From Thuidium tamariscinum (taxonomy: Eukaryota; Streptophyta; Bryopsida; Hypnales; Thuidiaceae): a DNA stretch of 64,000 nt. Both the position numbers and the translations under genes were made by a program. The stretch covers positions 2,976,001-3,040,000 of the forward strand of contig OX344753.2 in NCBI GenBank assembly GCA_947034885.2. Direction: 5' to 3'. How positions within the stretch are numbered: position 1 is the first letter of the stretch; every line of letters starts with the position of its first letter. Positions 1 through 11,228 of the stretch are shown here, in pieces. A model generated the notes under the pieces. That model saw only the letters and a program-made list of their open reading frames with translations. It was not told the DNA's origin and made no database searches.

Positions 1-245
1 CTACCGTACTCAGAAGATTGACGAATAAACCACAGCTTGGAAACTGTAACAGAATCGAAAACCGTCGAAATTTGAATCTTAGATAGATTGCTTTCGACAA
101 TTGCGAGCTTCATTTGAACAAGGGAGAGTTCCTGAATCCAATGAGCTGTTGTGTATATTTTCATTCATGTCGATGCATTGATTTTTGCTTGATTTGACAT
201 GGCTTTAATTGCTCTAATTAACTATAGTTGGCATTGGTTTAAAAG

Positions 246-1626
246 GTGCCATGCCACTCAGTGAGCACATCTACAACAGGTGGGGGGCTGGTTCGATCTA
301 AGTCGATCGATCATTGTGTGGGTGAGTGCGCGCAGAGTTTATCGATGAAGCTGGCGTCGGTGAGTCCCGCGCAGTCGAGTCATCACTGGACCTTGGAGAG
401 CTTGTTGAGCAACAAGGAGATTCTGCAGGCGCAGCAATTCTCTAGCAACGGCGCAGCAGGAGCCTTTGTAATGCAGCGGCAGCAGCGGATGCCACCACCA
501 CCACCAGCTGCCGCCGCCCAGCAACAACTTCCCTTTGGCTTCGACTTCTGGGGCTCTACTTCGTCTGGAAATCTTGGGAGCCGGGGTCTTGCCACGCTGA
601 GCGCCCCCAATTTTGCTGACTTGACGACGACGTCCATGAGGCCGTTTCACGCCACTGGACATCAGGTCTGGAAACAATCTGCTTCTGTTGTTTAGTTTTG
701 AATCTGTTTGTGTCGAGCATGCACGCCCGTTCCTCTTCAATCTCACATCCTCTGTTCTTTCTCTTCCTCCAAGCCTGATCGAGATCCAAGGAGTGGATTC
801 ACGAACTGCAGATTCGTAACTCTTAATATCGCATCCCTTGTTCTCTCTTGAGCCCGAGAGAACATTCTCTCTTGTATCCGCTGTCCAGTTCCAAGATCGC
901 TTTGTGGGTTACTCTCATTATCATAATGTTGTAAAATTACGGAGTTGACAAGTATGAAAAGGATACTAAACCACCAAAGTCTCGACTCTAGTACGCACTC
1001 CTTTTTTATGTTAATTTCGAGACACGCTTTTGGGGTGACGTTGATTTTAAGGTTTCTGGGTGTTTTGTATTTTCTTAGGGTTTGGAGTGTTGGACTAAGA
1101 GATTTTGGTTCTGGTGTGCAACAGTTTACTGAACGGGATGGGGAGCTTCAGAGCGTAGTGCACATGGGGTTGCATCAACAAAAGCAGCTCGGATCCTTTG
1201 CAAGCCAGCTTCAGTGTAAGCTTCGATCTTCACTTTTCGGGGGGTTAAGTTCAGAGATTTTGGAGTACTTAATTTTGGGGGTTTAGGCCAAAGTCGTAGA
1301 GGTCGTGGTTGCATTTCAGACGAAAGATATGTTTGCACTTGGTGGTGTCTAGGATGTTGCTAAATTATGAAAGCGATTCCAATCTAAAAGTGAATCCAAA
1401 TCCAAAGCTGTACCTTAACCCAAACTTATCCTTAAGATCTTTGCTAACATCACTCTTATAATTTAGTAACACCAAGTGCGAACATACCTTAAGATTAAGA
1501 ATCAGAGCAAGGCCTGTTGCAAGCAATTGTAATAACGGGTTTGAAGACACGGGAAGCGTGCAAGCCAAAACTATGAACAAGTATTTTCCTGTTGTGAAAC
1601 GGCGCCGTGATTTCCATCCATGCTGA
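246..1626 (+). CDS. Multi-exon plant gene of unknown function (predicted exons)
   Basis: I do not recognise the protein. Exon 246-665 is open (140 codons), relatively GC-rich and low in complexity, with a proline run (PPPPP), alanine run and Q-rich stretches. It follows an AG at 244-245 and has no in-frame ATG at its beginning, so the start codon is either upstream or the internal ATG in SLSMKLASV. A phase-0 donor (CAG/GTCTGG) matches acceptor AACAG at 1124. The second exon, 1125 to about 1215, encodes TERDGELQSVVHMGLHQQ-like sequence and ends at GTAAGC. A third likely exon (about 1508-1626) encodes a basic C-terminus around MNKYFPVVKRRRDFHPC and stops at TGA 1624-1626. Splice sites are my prediction from phase and consensus; further exons may exist. 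The Q/P-rich composition would suit a nuclear regulatory protein, but that is only inference. Confidence 0.4.
1324..1490. repeat. Small MITE in an intron, TIR AAGGTATGTTYGCACTTGG
   Basis: The left end (AGATATGTTTGCACTTGG) and right end (CCAAGTGCGAACATACCTT) are inverted repeats of each other, about 167 bp end to end. The element sits in the predicted second intron of the first gene, just upstream of the third exon. The superfamily is not assigned because the duplication is not clear. Confidence 0.6.
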
Positions 1627-1994
1627 AGGTAAGTTCGGTCTCGAGAGTTCTGCAATTTGTGTGGAGACTGATTTGGTGAAGGTGGGTTGTTGTCTGCAGG
1701 TCAACTTCCTGCGAGTCGCATGAAAGTTGAGTTTTGATATATGCTGCCTCATCCAAAAGGACAGTTGGGTAGCATTTTATTTTTATTTTTGACACAAACT
1801 GTAATGAAAGAAGATTTCATTGCAAGGAAACTTGGGTGTAACGATTGGGAAGAGTGTTGGACTGTACAAATTAATTGTATGCGTGAGCTTCTGAGCAATG
1901 GAGCTTTTAAATACTGTATAATTATGGATCACAGGTGTCAATGGTGTAACGGAGCTCTCGAGATTTTATTTTTTTTAAATAAAAAATAAATAAA
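1627..1994 (+). other. Probable 3' UTR of the first gene, with an intron and poly(A) signals
   Basis: GTAAGT at 1629 directly follows the stop, and a pyrimidine-rich stretch ending TGTCTGCAG at about 1699 would close a small intron in the 3' UTR. Overlapping AATAAA motifs at about 1977-1994 fit a plant polyadenylation region. If the stop frame is wrong, this splice could instead join coding exons. Confidence 0.3.
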
Positions 1995-2040
1995 GCCTCT
2001 CAAGATCTGGTTTCGGTTAAGTTACTGCAAATGTCCAGGG

Positions 2041-2168
2041 GTCTACTGTTTGCACTTGGTGTTGGGGGTGATGGTATGCAACGTGAATCTAGACCAGAGG
2101 TGGGTCTACATTCATTTCTAAGACCCTTAATTACAACACTTTTTAACACTAAGTGTTGAACATACCTT
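2041..2168. repeat. Second, diverged copy of the TIR-GTATGTT MITE
   Basis: CTGTTTGCACTTGGTGTT at the left and AACACTAAGTGTTGAACATAC at the right form an imperfect inverted repeat with the same terminal motif as the copy at 1324-1490. The interior differs. Confidence 0.45.
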
Positions 2169-2967
2169 ATGAGGCATGAGTGCACTCAAGTTATAATGAG
2201 TAGTCTTTTTCCTATATTGAAGGTTTGGTCACACCCATGCAAATTTGAGATGCTATGATTGCATGCACTTTCATAGTATTCTCTTTGTATTGATGATTTG
2301 GTCCCACCCTATGAACTCAAAATCTCAAAGTGGGGTTTACATTGTTTTGACACCACTTACATACCAAAAACTTTTGAAATCCCTTTTTCTAGCTTGAGGT
2401 CCAAACCTCAATTTAGGAAGAAGACATACAGCTCAAGGAGATTCAAGAGCATTCAAGTTATACCTTACCACCATTCAGAAACAGTATTCAGATGCAGAAG
2501 TTGGAAGAATTCAAATACACTCTACAAAGAGAATTGAAAGGGCCAATGGAGGGTGGCAAGGGTGGCATTGCGTGACTTTCAGGATAACTCTAACGAATCA
2601 ATGAATTGAATGCAGTGCTTAAATCTCAGCAGTCGATGCAGGATACTGCCAACGGTGGAAAAAAGAATTCCAGTCGAAGACGCCATTTCTAGCAACTCTC
2701 ATTCTCGAACTCTCATTCTCTGATCCCCAAAGTTTATTGATTTTGCCTTCCATAGAAGTTAGGATGAGTGATTTCCATAGATGTTTCAATGCAAATGAAG
2801 AGATTTCCTTACAGAATCAGAATCCCGTGACCCTAAAATGACCCACAGTCCTCTTGTGAAGACAGACTCTGAACAAGAACAAAAATCATCACTCAATCCT
2901 GCAATGAAATCAATCTTGATTTGCGATCAAAACATATAAATAATTTTTTTTTAAATTTTAAAATCAG
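2169..2967. other. Intergenic, no supported gene
   Basis: Several short open frames occur (for example 2298-2537) but they lack splice or start support. Around 2640-2760 composition rises toward that of transcribed DNA, possibly a leader for the candidate exon downstream. No repeat was recognised. Confidence 0.4.
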
Positions 2968-3118
2968 CTACTCAGCCGGACATTTGGTGGTACCAGTAAT
3001 CACTGAACTCTCTCCTGTTGTTCCTCCTCCCTCTTATCCATTTCCTCATCCAAGCCTTACGGATTTCCTGGATGACGCCGTGAGAGGGACCTCGCAGTCC
3101 TTGCGACTAGTAACGAAG
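2968..3118 (+). CDS. Candidate isolated exon, unknown protein
   Basis: A T-rich tract ending AATCAG at 2967 is a plausible acceptor. The frame then reads YSAGHLVVPVITELSPVV, a proline-rich stretch and a charged end (LTDFLDDAVRGTSQSLRL), closing at AAG/GTTTAA. It could be an exon of a convergent plus-strand gene, or transcribed 3' flank of the OEP16 gene read on the wrong strand. I could not join it to other exons. Confidence 0.2.
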
Positions 3119-3477
3119 GTTTAACAACTAGATTTGACATACATTCTCCAAGTAATTGCAGAAGCTGAACTACAAGGGAGCCAAGACTTCCGTTTGATCA
3201 CAACTCAAATATTCTCTCATCAAACATATATTCCACCCAGAACAATTTCATTCACTGAAAAAATGAAAATGAAATACAGAGGATATCGTATTCACAATAT
3301 TCGGTTGTCTTCTATCCACACCCAAGGTCTAAGCCCCACATAGAAGTCCAAAAGATCGACTCTAACAAGCCTCCAGTCTCCATCTAGTTTCCCCCTGTTA
3401 AGCTGCTGCAGCAAGATTGTTCCGCGGCAGACAATTCTGTCTGGTGGCCCCAATTTCTAAACGACTGCACAATGGAT

Positions 3478-4696
3478 TCACAGCAGGTTGCGGATAAACT
3501 CGGATGCAGTTGCAAGAGCTCCACCGGTGATCGCGTGCTGGACCACCTTGTCCCTGGTGAAGGTACCGTCACTAACGGACAGAAGAGCTCCAGTCACGGC
3601 CCCTCCAATAGCGGCGTTTTTCTGCAATTCAAATGAAACCTATCATCAGTGGAAGGTCCTAAAAAATACTCCGGAGTACGAAGAGAAAAGAGTAATTGCA
3701 TTATCAGAGCTTTTTTGCATCACTTCTGAAAAAGACGCTAGATTCAGTACCCAGTCCTGCACGCCACGAGACTTCTCCAAAGTGTATTCAACTCCAGCGT
3801 ACACTCCGGCTACCGTTCCTGCACAGCAGAATGTGTGAGAAGATCAGAAGCAGATTTTGAAGATCTGTACAATCATTCATACTATGTACTACCCTCCACT
3901 TTCAGAAGTTCCGAGTAATTTTCATATGACAACGAAAATTGGGGATAATTAGTGGAATACTAAGCAAACTTGTCACACTCTCGTTGACAATAGCAAACTT
4001 CTTAGAGATTCAAACTATGTGATATTTGTGGGATCCCACGCAGGCAGTTGAGGAATTCAAGGAGTATTAGAGACATGCATAATAGATTATATCTGTGCAA
4101 TCGTTTTCCACATCATGCTAATGGTTTGTAAACACAGAAGTCAATTGATATCAGATGCTTACCCCACTGAAGACCTTCACGACCAGCCCTCTTCACTAGC
4201 TTCTCCAAGTCGTTCTTATTCACCTGCTCTGCAGCCAGTCAGCGCGAACGCACCAGTCAGCTCCAAGACTCACTCTCTACATGAACATGAAATCTCCTAA
4301 GCCGTGGATCAAAACAAGCACAAAGCAGAGCCCACAAAACCATCAACCATTCTCACACCAAGGCACTGTAAACACCGAAAACTCTTGTCACACGTCACAT
4401 ACCGCTCCCCAAGATGCGGAATGTATCTTGCACGGCAGCATGGGCAACACCAACCTGCAGGAGACAGAGAACAACCCAAGAATCATTGAAAACCAATTCT
4501 CTTCTGATATGACCATGAAATTCGGGCACAGCATTCTCCAGTCCCTAAACACAAACGTGACCATGGTCAGAAACCAACGCACCCCTCCAACTTTGAGGAA
4601 CCCATCGACGGAGACGTTGAGAAGAGGATGCCCAAGGTCCACAATGACATCCACCTTCGGGGCTTCCACAGAAGCACCAAACTTGGTTCGCACCAT
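3478..4696 (-). CDS. OEP16: OEP16-type outer envelope pore protein (Tim17/22/23 PRAT family), five coding exons
   Basis: The product is a 147-residue channel of the chloroplast outer envelope; OEP16-1 relatives conduct amino acids and have been linked to precursor import. Exons read on the minus strand: 4696-4583, 4454-4403, 4228-4163, 3818-3751 and 3621-3478. All junctions are GT/AG with agreeing phases (0, 1, 1, 0), and the total of 444 nt ends at TGA. The N-terminus has the OEP16-1 signature VDLGHPLLNVSVDGFLKVG. Residues 81-111 satisfy the PRAT motif exactly: A81, Y84, R95, D99, G106-G107 and G111 at canonical spacing. The C-terminus matches HAITGGALATASEF. Length is normal for the family and no frame damage is seen. 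The ATG at 4696 is chosen because homologous sequence begins right after it. The donor of intron 4 (GTACTG) is weak but supported by phase and homology. Confidence 0.92.
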
Positions 4697-5345
4697 CTTG
4701 CTACGAGTTTAGCTACCTTAAAGTATGAACCAACACCTGCATACACACATGCAGAGGACCATCCTGTCATTCAACTCGAGAAAGAAACAATCCAAACATT
4801 CCAAAAGCTTTCCAAAACCAACGACACGAACGCCTCCGGAACACGAGACGAAGCTTTCCTTACCACCAACCAACCAAAGCTCGTCATACCCCATTGTGCA
4901 ATCTGCAACTACGATAGCTTCAATCGTCTCTTCAAGAAAACCAAGAAGGTACAACAGAAATGCAGCCCCCAACCCACATACTTCGACCTAACCCAAAACT
5001 ACAGAACCACTTCATTTCGAATACCATATCACAACATCAACGAGCATGTTGCAGATGGAATGGTGGACTTTCCAATGGGAAGAAGGATCGCCCACTTACA
5101 CTTTACAAGGTTAGTCCCAGCAAGCAAGATTGTGAATGGCAATGTAAAACGTCACATTAAAGGCTTTACAGGTTAGAGATTGAGATAAGAAGTACCACAG
5201 CAACAACAGAGGAAAGAAGAAGAAAACAAGGGATTGATCCAAAGCCTGACAATGGCGGAGAGGGTAAGCTTCACCTGGGTTGGGAGGAGGAGAGAGAGCG
5301 AGCGAGAGAAGGACGATGCAGCAGCGGAAGACAAGTGGAGAGATA
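4697..5345 (-). other. OEP16 5' leader with a predicted 5'-UTR intron
   Basis: Read on the minus strand, a strongly pyrimidine-rich leader (about 5345-5275) ends at CCCAG/GTGAAG. An acceptor TATGCAG/GTGTTG at 4737/4736 would rejoin 40 nt before the ATG. A leader intron of about 540 bp is my prediction. Open frames on the plus strand here (4281-5176) are shadows of introns and leader. Confidence 0.5.
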
Positions 5346-5400
5346 AGACTGCCTGAGTGTATATCAAAGTATATATGGTCCCCACCAAAGGGAGAGTAGT
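5346..5400 (-). promoter_or_regulatory. Core promoter of the OEP16 gene (TATA box)
   Basis: On the minus strand CATATATAC lies at about 5369-5377, followed 30-35 nt downstream by the CT-rich leader. This is a typical plant TATA plus Y-patch arrangement. No cis element was tested. Confidence 0.5.
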
Positions 5401-5494
5401 GCATGGGAGGGAATTAGTGTGGGTCGGAATTAGTGTAGGCGGGCGGGGATGACGAGATACTCCCGTCTGGCTGGGGCATGGGAACCCTTTCTGG

Positions 5495-5527
5495 GTGCCA
5501 TCGATATCATATTGATATCGATGGCAC
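5495..5527. repeat. Perfect hairpin, 15-bp arms and 3-nt loop
   Basis: GTGCCATCGATATCA is followed by TAT and its exact reverse complement. It marks the border between the GC-richer gene flank and the AT-rich repeat region. Confidence 0.85.
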
Positions 5528-7595
5528 TGTAGGATGGAAAAAAAAATTATTCATCCAATTTATTCATTTTGAGGGTATAAAAATAATGTTCTTCGATTTT
5601 AAGTTTAACTAATGAAATGAAGTGCACCAAGTATAGTTTTCTACTCCAATTAAAAAATTTGTAAATTCATAAATTTCAATATTTTATAGCAATCTAAGTT
5701 TAGGGTCTATAACCATGGTTTGTTGATTTTCTAATTTTAAAGTGATATGGTAACTTTGATTTAAATTATAATGTTCTACAGTGGGATTTAATATACATCC
5801 ATAGTGAAATTTTTATATTTTTTAGTTTATTTTGAATTTGATATGAATTTTCTTCATTTCTCTCTAAAAAACTTAATTGTAATTTCAAATGTTGCCCCAA
5901 ACATATGAAAATTTTACAAGCCTAGAAAAATTATTTTGAATGTGAACATTAAGTTTTAAAGAAAAACAACTCGAAGTATGGAATGCATTATATAGGTACA
6001 CCACTTTTTTTTACAAACTACATTGTATAAATTAGAAAACAAATAATATGAATTCAATTTAATTTAATGATGTCAATATAGTATATAGCATTAATAAAAT
6101 TGTACACAAGAAATTGGATGAAAATTATTTGTTCTTCAATAAGATTTGGAAAAGAATATTCGAACATCCATTGGATCAAAATGGTTTCTAGTATCCTTCC
6201 AAGGTTAACATTTGGAAAATACACCAACATATGACTAAGACAATTTAGTTTTGAGACTATTAGGGTAGAATCATCTAGTTTTGAGCATCTCATAGAACTA
6301 AGCTTTAGAAAAATTAGGAAAAATGCAAATGCTTGTTTCACTTTCTTCAATATTTGAACATTCAAGATAGGATACAATTTTAGAAAATCTACCAATTCAA
6401 CTTTGACCTCTTATAATTTTTGCATATTTTAATCAAATATCATTTTTGGATTTCTCCCAACTTTATTGCAAAATTGTATTTCTGTGATTAAAAATGAAAG
6501 CTTTCCAACACTCAATAATGCTTGTTAGAAACATTTCCTACCTTAAAATTTTATCTTACTGAAGGTTCTTGTTTAGGTGACACCTTGACATTTTTTGCCA
6601 TTATAAGAATAACCTTCAAAGTGCAAGAAATCACGATAAAGGTTGAGATTACTTTAAAGGTGCTTTCCTATTGATCTAAATTGACCCCTTTACCTCAAGT
6701 ACATTCTTTATTTCTACACTTATCACAAAAGCCATTCTTCATTAGTACAAGGTTAACTTTTAAAGGATGTCACCTCAATGATAGATACTCAGTCAAAAAT
6801 GATTCAATTTTTGAACCAATAGGTGCATTTCATTTAATATTAAATTTCATGCAATAATAGAGAAATAATGTATCTAATAGATGCTTATTGTCTTTGACAT
6901 CCTTTCAGGATCAAAACCTTGGGAGGGACAAATAATCTTCTACAAAGTACCCTCTTGAATCTCAATCTTCCAACATAATGTAGATTCATTCTATTTTACT
7001 CTTCATATAGATAAGATATGGCCCTTTGCTATGAATTTTTCCAAAGGTTGATGCAAAGGTGGATTTAAATTTTAGTGGTGTTAAGAGTGGTATTTATATA
7101 TATATATATTCCAAGTAAACAAATGAAACAAAATTGATTCTTGAAAATATTTGTTGGTATATATATTTCTTCAATGTATGGAATTGCTTAAACGAATTAG
7201 GATGGTTTAATATCAATGAAGGGATGAATGCATATTGTTTGGGATGAATAGTTGAACTTTTATCTATATTTGATTATTTTATCTATATATGTGGATGTAA
7301 ATAGATTTATCTATTAAGTGAAAATTGCGTATTCTTAATAAATGAAATTTCGTTAGCATAGGAGGGAAACATAATAGCTTCAAGTACAAGCAAAGAATAA
7401 GAAAATCCAACCATATCTATGGACTTTATGTATGATCATTGTTCTCTTTGCAGATCTACTTATTTTGAAGCTAATAATCTTATAAATGCAGAGAATAATG
7501 TTAAAGAGTAAACCCTCCATTTCATTTGCTATAAAGAATTCAAGTAAAGATTATTGTTATTGTCTTATTGCAAAACTTTAGTTTACTTTGGAATC
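5528..7595. other. AT-rich intergenic DNA, nothing recognised
   Basis: The region has low complexity with T/A runs and a short (TA)n at about 7100. The 113-residue minus-strand open frame at 6054-6395 has AT-driven composition and no recognisable domain. Confidence 0.4.
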
Positions 7596-7599
7596 TTAA

Positions 7600-8290
7600 T
7601 CCCTATAGCACCAAGTAGCATTTTTTGGTAGCATAGTATTTTTGTCATTACTTTTGAGTACATGGTTTAAAGGTTTAAAAGTTATTGTGCTATATGTAAT
7701 GTTTTTGGGGGCCAAAACAACCCAAGAAAAAATTCAAAATCTTTTTTTAGATAGTTAAAATTTGAAATTGCTTTTCTGGATTTGTATGTATGAAGAAACT
7801 TTAAATCATTCCAATTTGGGCAATGAGATGAAAGTTATGAGGGATTTTAATTTGAAGGTAGTAATAGAATGTCTACTCTAAATAAACTATGAAATATATT
7901 TTTTAATACAATTTTCAATTTTTGGGAAAAAAAATTAAATCATAAGATGTAGATAATTGACTATTATTAACTTTATTTGTTGAGAATTGGAAATAATTAT
8001 ATTTCCAATCTTTATTTTGTGAGGATGCAAAATACATCTTTTTTTCTCCATCTTCACAATACAACCATTGGGATTGGCATTTTTGAATTCCATGATGAAA
8101 TCCTCAACAACTTAGTATTCTAAATTATATTCTACTTTTTTCTACTAACTATTTTTTTAAAGAAAAAATTTGAAATTCTTTTGTTGAAAATTTTTATATG
8201 TATTTCCAACTTATTTCTTCAACATATTATTGAAAGTTGCAAGTCACAGGATCTACACATTTTTAGATTAAAAATTTGAAAGATAAAACC
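7600..8290 (+). mobile_element. Diverged copy of the TTAA-flanked ~0.9-kb family
   Basis: TTAA at 7596-7599 is followed by TCCCTATAGCACC, aligning with the CCCCTAAAGGACC start of the 12433 and 23277 copies. The internal order also matches: a TTTAAATCATTCCAATTTG block, GAGATGAAAGTTATGA, and the TTTTCTACTAACTATTTTTTT block near 8140. Similarity fades after about 8200, so the right end is lost or very diverged. Confidence 0.6.
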
Positions 8291-9114
8291 TAACCATTTG
8301 GGAAGAGTTGAAAATATGTTTTTTTGAAATCTATTAATTAATATACTAATTGATTTTCTTTAATTACATTAGCCATAAAAGAAGGTTGTTTTGAAAGATT
8401 GAACACATTACTTTGTATGAATTAGAGATTACATGAATAAAATAGTATTTAGGAGAATTTTATATGTTGTGCATAATATAAATTTCAACCATGCAATGAG
8501 GGTAGTACAAAAATCTTACTTCATGAGGAGGCAAAGTTTATTCATCGTACTAGGTAGGGCCAAAATGATTATTTTCAAACGCTCTAATCTTGCAACCTAC
8601 AAAACTAAGTTTTAAAAATGTTTTTTAAATATTTTTTTTTGGAGTTAGTATATTAGAATAAATTTTTGGGCATGTAAATTTGAATGACACATTGGGTGCC
8701 TTGTTAGACTTTAATTGCAATTCCTTTTGTCATTATTGTTGCATTCATTGTTGATTATGAATGTAATATGTATACATTATAGATTACATATTTTGCAATT
8801 AACACTTTATCTAACTAAAACATTATTATTTACAAATATATAGAAATATGATGGTAAAGTAATAATGTTTTTTACTAATTCAATTGTCAAGACCCTTGTT
8901 ACAATCTTGGATGGATAAATGTATTGATAGATGAAAGAATTGATGATTGTATCATGACTTTTGTCATGACTTATGTTGGATGAATGCATCGATTGATGAT
9001 CATGAACTAATTCATTATGCAATGTGCACTATTGGATAAAGAGAGATTGTCCAGAGATAGATATCATTTGGAAAGACTTGAACCCAAAAAGAGGTCGCTT
9101 TGTAATGCAAAATT
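8291..9114. other. AT-rich intergenic DNA
   Basis: No gene, TIR or tandem array is supported here. Open frames of 60-71 codons occur on both strands without family features. Confidence 0.4.
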
Positions 9115-9115
9115 T

Positions 9116-9330
9116 TGGGTGGGAAGAGCTTTCACAACTTACTAATTAGGCCAAGAATTCAATGATGAATTCAAAAATTAGTCATCATTACCCAATCCAT
9201 CTCTATAATCTCATGAATTAATGGGTGGGAAGAGCCTTCTAAATTCACTAATTCGCCAAGAATTGCATTGTGAATTCAAAAATTCATCATTATTACCCAA
9301 TATAACTTCAAGATATCATAAATCTCATGA
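9116..9330 (+). repeat. Two-copy tandem repeat, period 106 bp
   Basis: TGGGTGGGAAGAGC begins units at 9116 and 9222. Both continue through GCCAAGAATT, GAATTCAAAAATT and ATTACCCAAT. The units are diverged, so the duplication is old. Confidence 0.75.
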
Positions 9331-9479
9331 TGATTTTCTCATGAAGGATGGAGCACATGCCAAGTGGTGGGTGTAATGCCACATAGGATTGTTTTCATAC
9401 TCATGCAATTACATGCAATTAGTACTAAAATTGGTAAGAAAACTCGAGGCTTCTTTTTGGGTTCAATTCTATTCTAATG

Positions 9480-9640
9480 CTCCAGATGGTGGATTTATGC
9501 ATTGGACTTAAACATCTTCAACTGGATGACAAGGGCATTAGAATGCCTAAAGATGGATATCTCCAAATGATGGATTTATGCTCTAGAGTTAAACAACTCC
9601 ACTTAGATGACTAGTATACTAGATAAACACAATTGTATTG
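9480..9640 (+). repeat. Two-copy tandem repeat, period 81 bp
   Basis: CTCCAGATGGTGGATTTATG (9480) recurs as CTCCAAATGATGGATTTATG (9561). Both are followed by a matching TTAAACA...CTGGATGAC / TTAAACA...TTAGATGAC segment. Confidence 0.7.
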
Positions 9641-11076
9641 GAACTTGGAATTAGATAACTCCAAGTAAAAGATGAAGATTTGGATAAGATATGATTTGAT
9701 AGGATATAATTGGAGAAGGTAACTAGGTCTTTTACTTTAGTAGATGGTTCTAAATAGAATCAAAGATAGAAAGATAAAAATAGAAAGGTAGTTTTAGTTT
9801 ATCTTAAGGATTGATAATCTTTATTAATAGTCTCCATTATAAAGCAAAGCTTGGGAGTAAGGAGACTATCTCTTTGGAGATTGATCTCTCTTTATGGTCA
9901 GGTGGTTTGAGTTCCTTTGAAATAGAAATGGTACATTAGAGGAGATTTGAGGGCTTCAAAAGCCCGCTTCGGGACTCTTCTTGTAATCACTAGCCACTAT
10001 CAAGCCAACAATTACAAAAAATAAAAAAAATAAAAATTTTGATCTTGAAATGTGAAAAAATTCAAAAAAAAATTGCAAAAAAAAAAATCAATGACATGGC
10101 AATCTCTTAACCATGTTGGATTCCTTTTTCCACGGCAAATTCTGTGTTCCCGTAGTTCAAGAACTTAACATCTTTTGCAACCGTCAAATATCTTCTAATG
10201 GTTTTAATTGTTTCTTGTTGGACAAAAAGCCTTGGTCTTTTCAGAATTGATCCAAATCATTACAATAGTTTTTTGGACAAATCTTGAATAGCCAAAAAAG
10301 ACTTAATTAAGTTACTTAGTGACTAAGCTTTAATTTTACCTTACTTTAAAGGTCCTAACATTCGTAGATTGAAGACTAGATAGAATCTTTTAGGATAGTA
10401 TTTTGTCCAAATACCTCCTATATAAGAAATAAACACAATTTGTTAACCTTCTCTATAATTTCTCTCTTTTCATAGTTTTCCTTGTATATCAATAAAGAAA
10501 AAAGAAAAAGAAAAAACTTCTCAATCTTCTAAAAAATGAGCCTTCTGCAATTCAAGGAGAGAGTGCCACATCTTCATTCATTGAAAATTGAAAATACAAA
10601 AACGAAGATGTGACATTCAAATTTATTTAATAGGGATAGTTACACCTTTTCCAAGAAGCAAATTTTTCTTAAAGAATGAGAAGTTAGTGAGAGAATTGAG
10701 GAGCCAAAGGGGAGTTGTTGTGCATAAAGGTGTAACATCCCTTTTTACTATTTAGAGCATGCAAAATGAAAACTAGAGAATGCTTTACCTACATACTTGG
10801 AGCTAAGAAACAAGGGACCAATGTATGAGATAAAGAGATCTTATTACTTGTATGTGCTTGAGCATCTAAGTGATTGAGGGTGGTAGAGGAATGAAACCAC
10901 GAAGCACAAGATAAAAAAAATTTTAAGGAATTTTTTCTTCGAGCCTATTTTTTTATGTCAAGAACAAGACAATTGGCATTCACAATTCTTAGAGAATTGG
11001 AGCTCTACAAGCCACAAAAAACCAATGAGAGAGCACCTCATTCACATTCTCCAAGATTTGAAACTAAGGTTAAGAA
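9641..11076. other. Intergenic DNA with a solitary MITE end near 9937
   Basis: ATTAGAGGAGATTTGAGGGC at about 9937 resembles the terminal sequence of the MITE at 15178, suggesting an isolated relic end. An imperfect hairpin (CACATCTTC...GAAGATGTG, about 10568-10612) and A/T-rich low-complexity stretches occur. No gene is supported. Confidence 0.4.
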
Positions 11077-11078
11077 GG

Positions 11079-11228
11079 AGTGACTACTGGGGCTTTTTTT
11101 GGACTAGTGTCTTCCTTGCTACCCCTGTTGTATATGCTAGTTTTTTAGAGGGATGACTATTGGTTCGTCATATTCTAACAGATTTGGCAAACTTTTGCCC
11201 CCCAAAAGCCCCGGTGACTACCCCTGAC
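11079..11228. repeat. Short inverted-repeat element, TIR GTGACTACTGGGGCTTTT
   Basis: GTGACTACTGGGGCTTTT at the left pairs with AAAAGCCCCGGTGACTAC at the right, allowing small mismatches, about 150 bp apart. It fits a small MITE; no clear target duplication was seen. Confidence 0.5.

Noticed and set aside
4115..5176. Long plus-strand open frames
   Set aside because: They overlap exons, introns and leader of the well-supported minus-strand OEP16 gene.
5254..5270. ATGGCGGAGAGG/GTAAGC as a plus-strand first exon
   Set aside because: It lies antisense within the OEP16 leader and no downstream exon is found.
9116..9640. CRISPR-like arrays
   Set aside because: There are only two diverged copies at each site with no regular spacers, and the sequence is eukaryotic.
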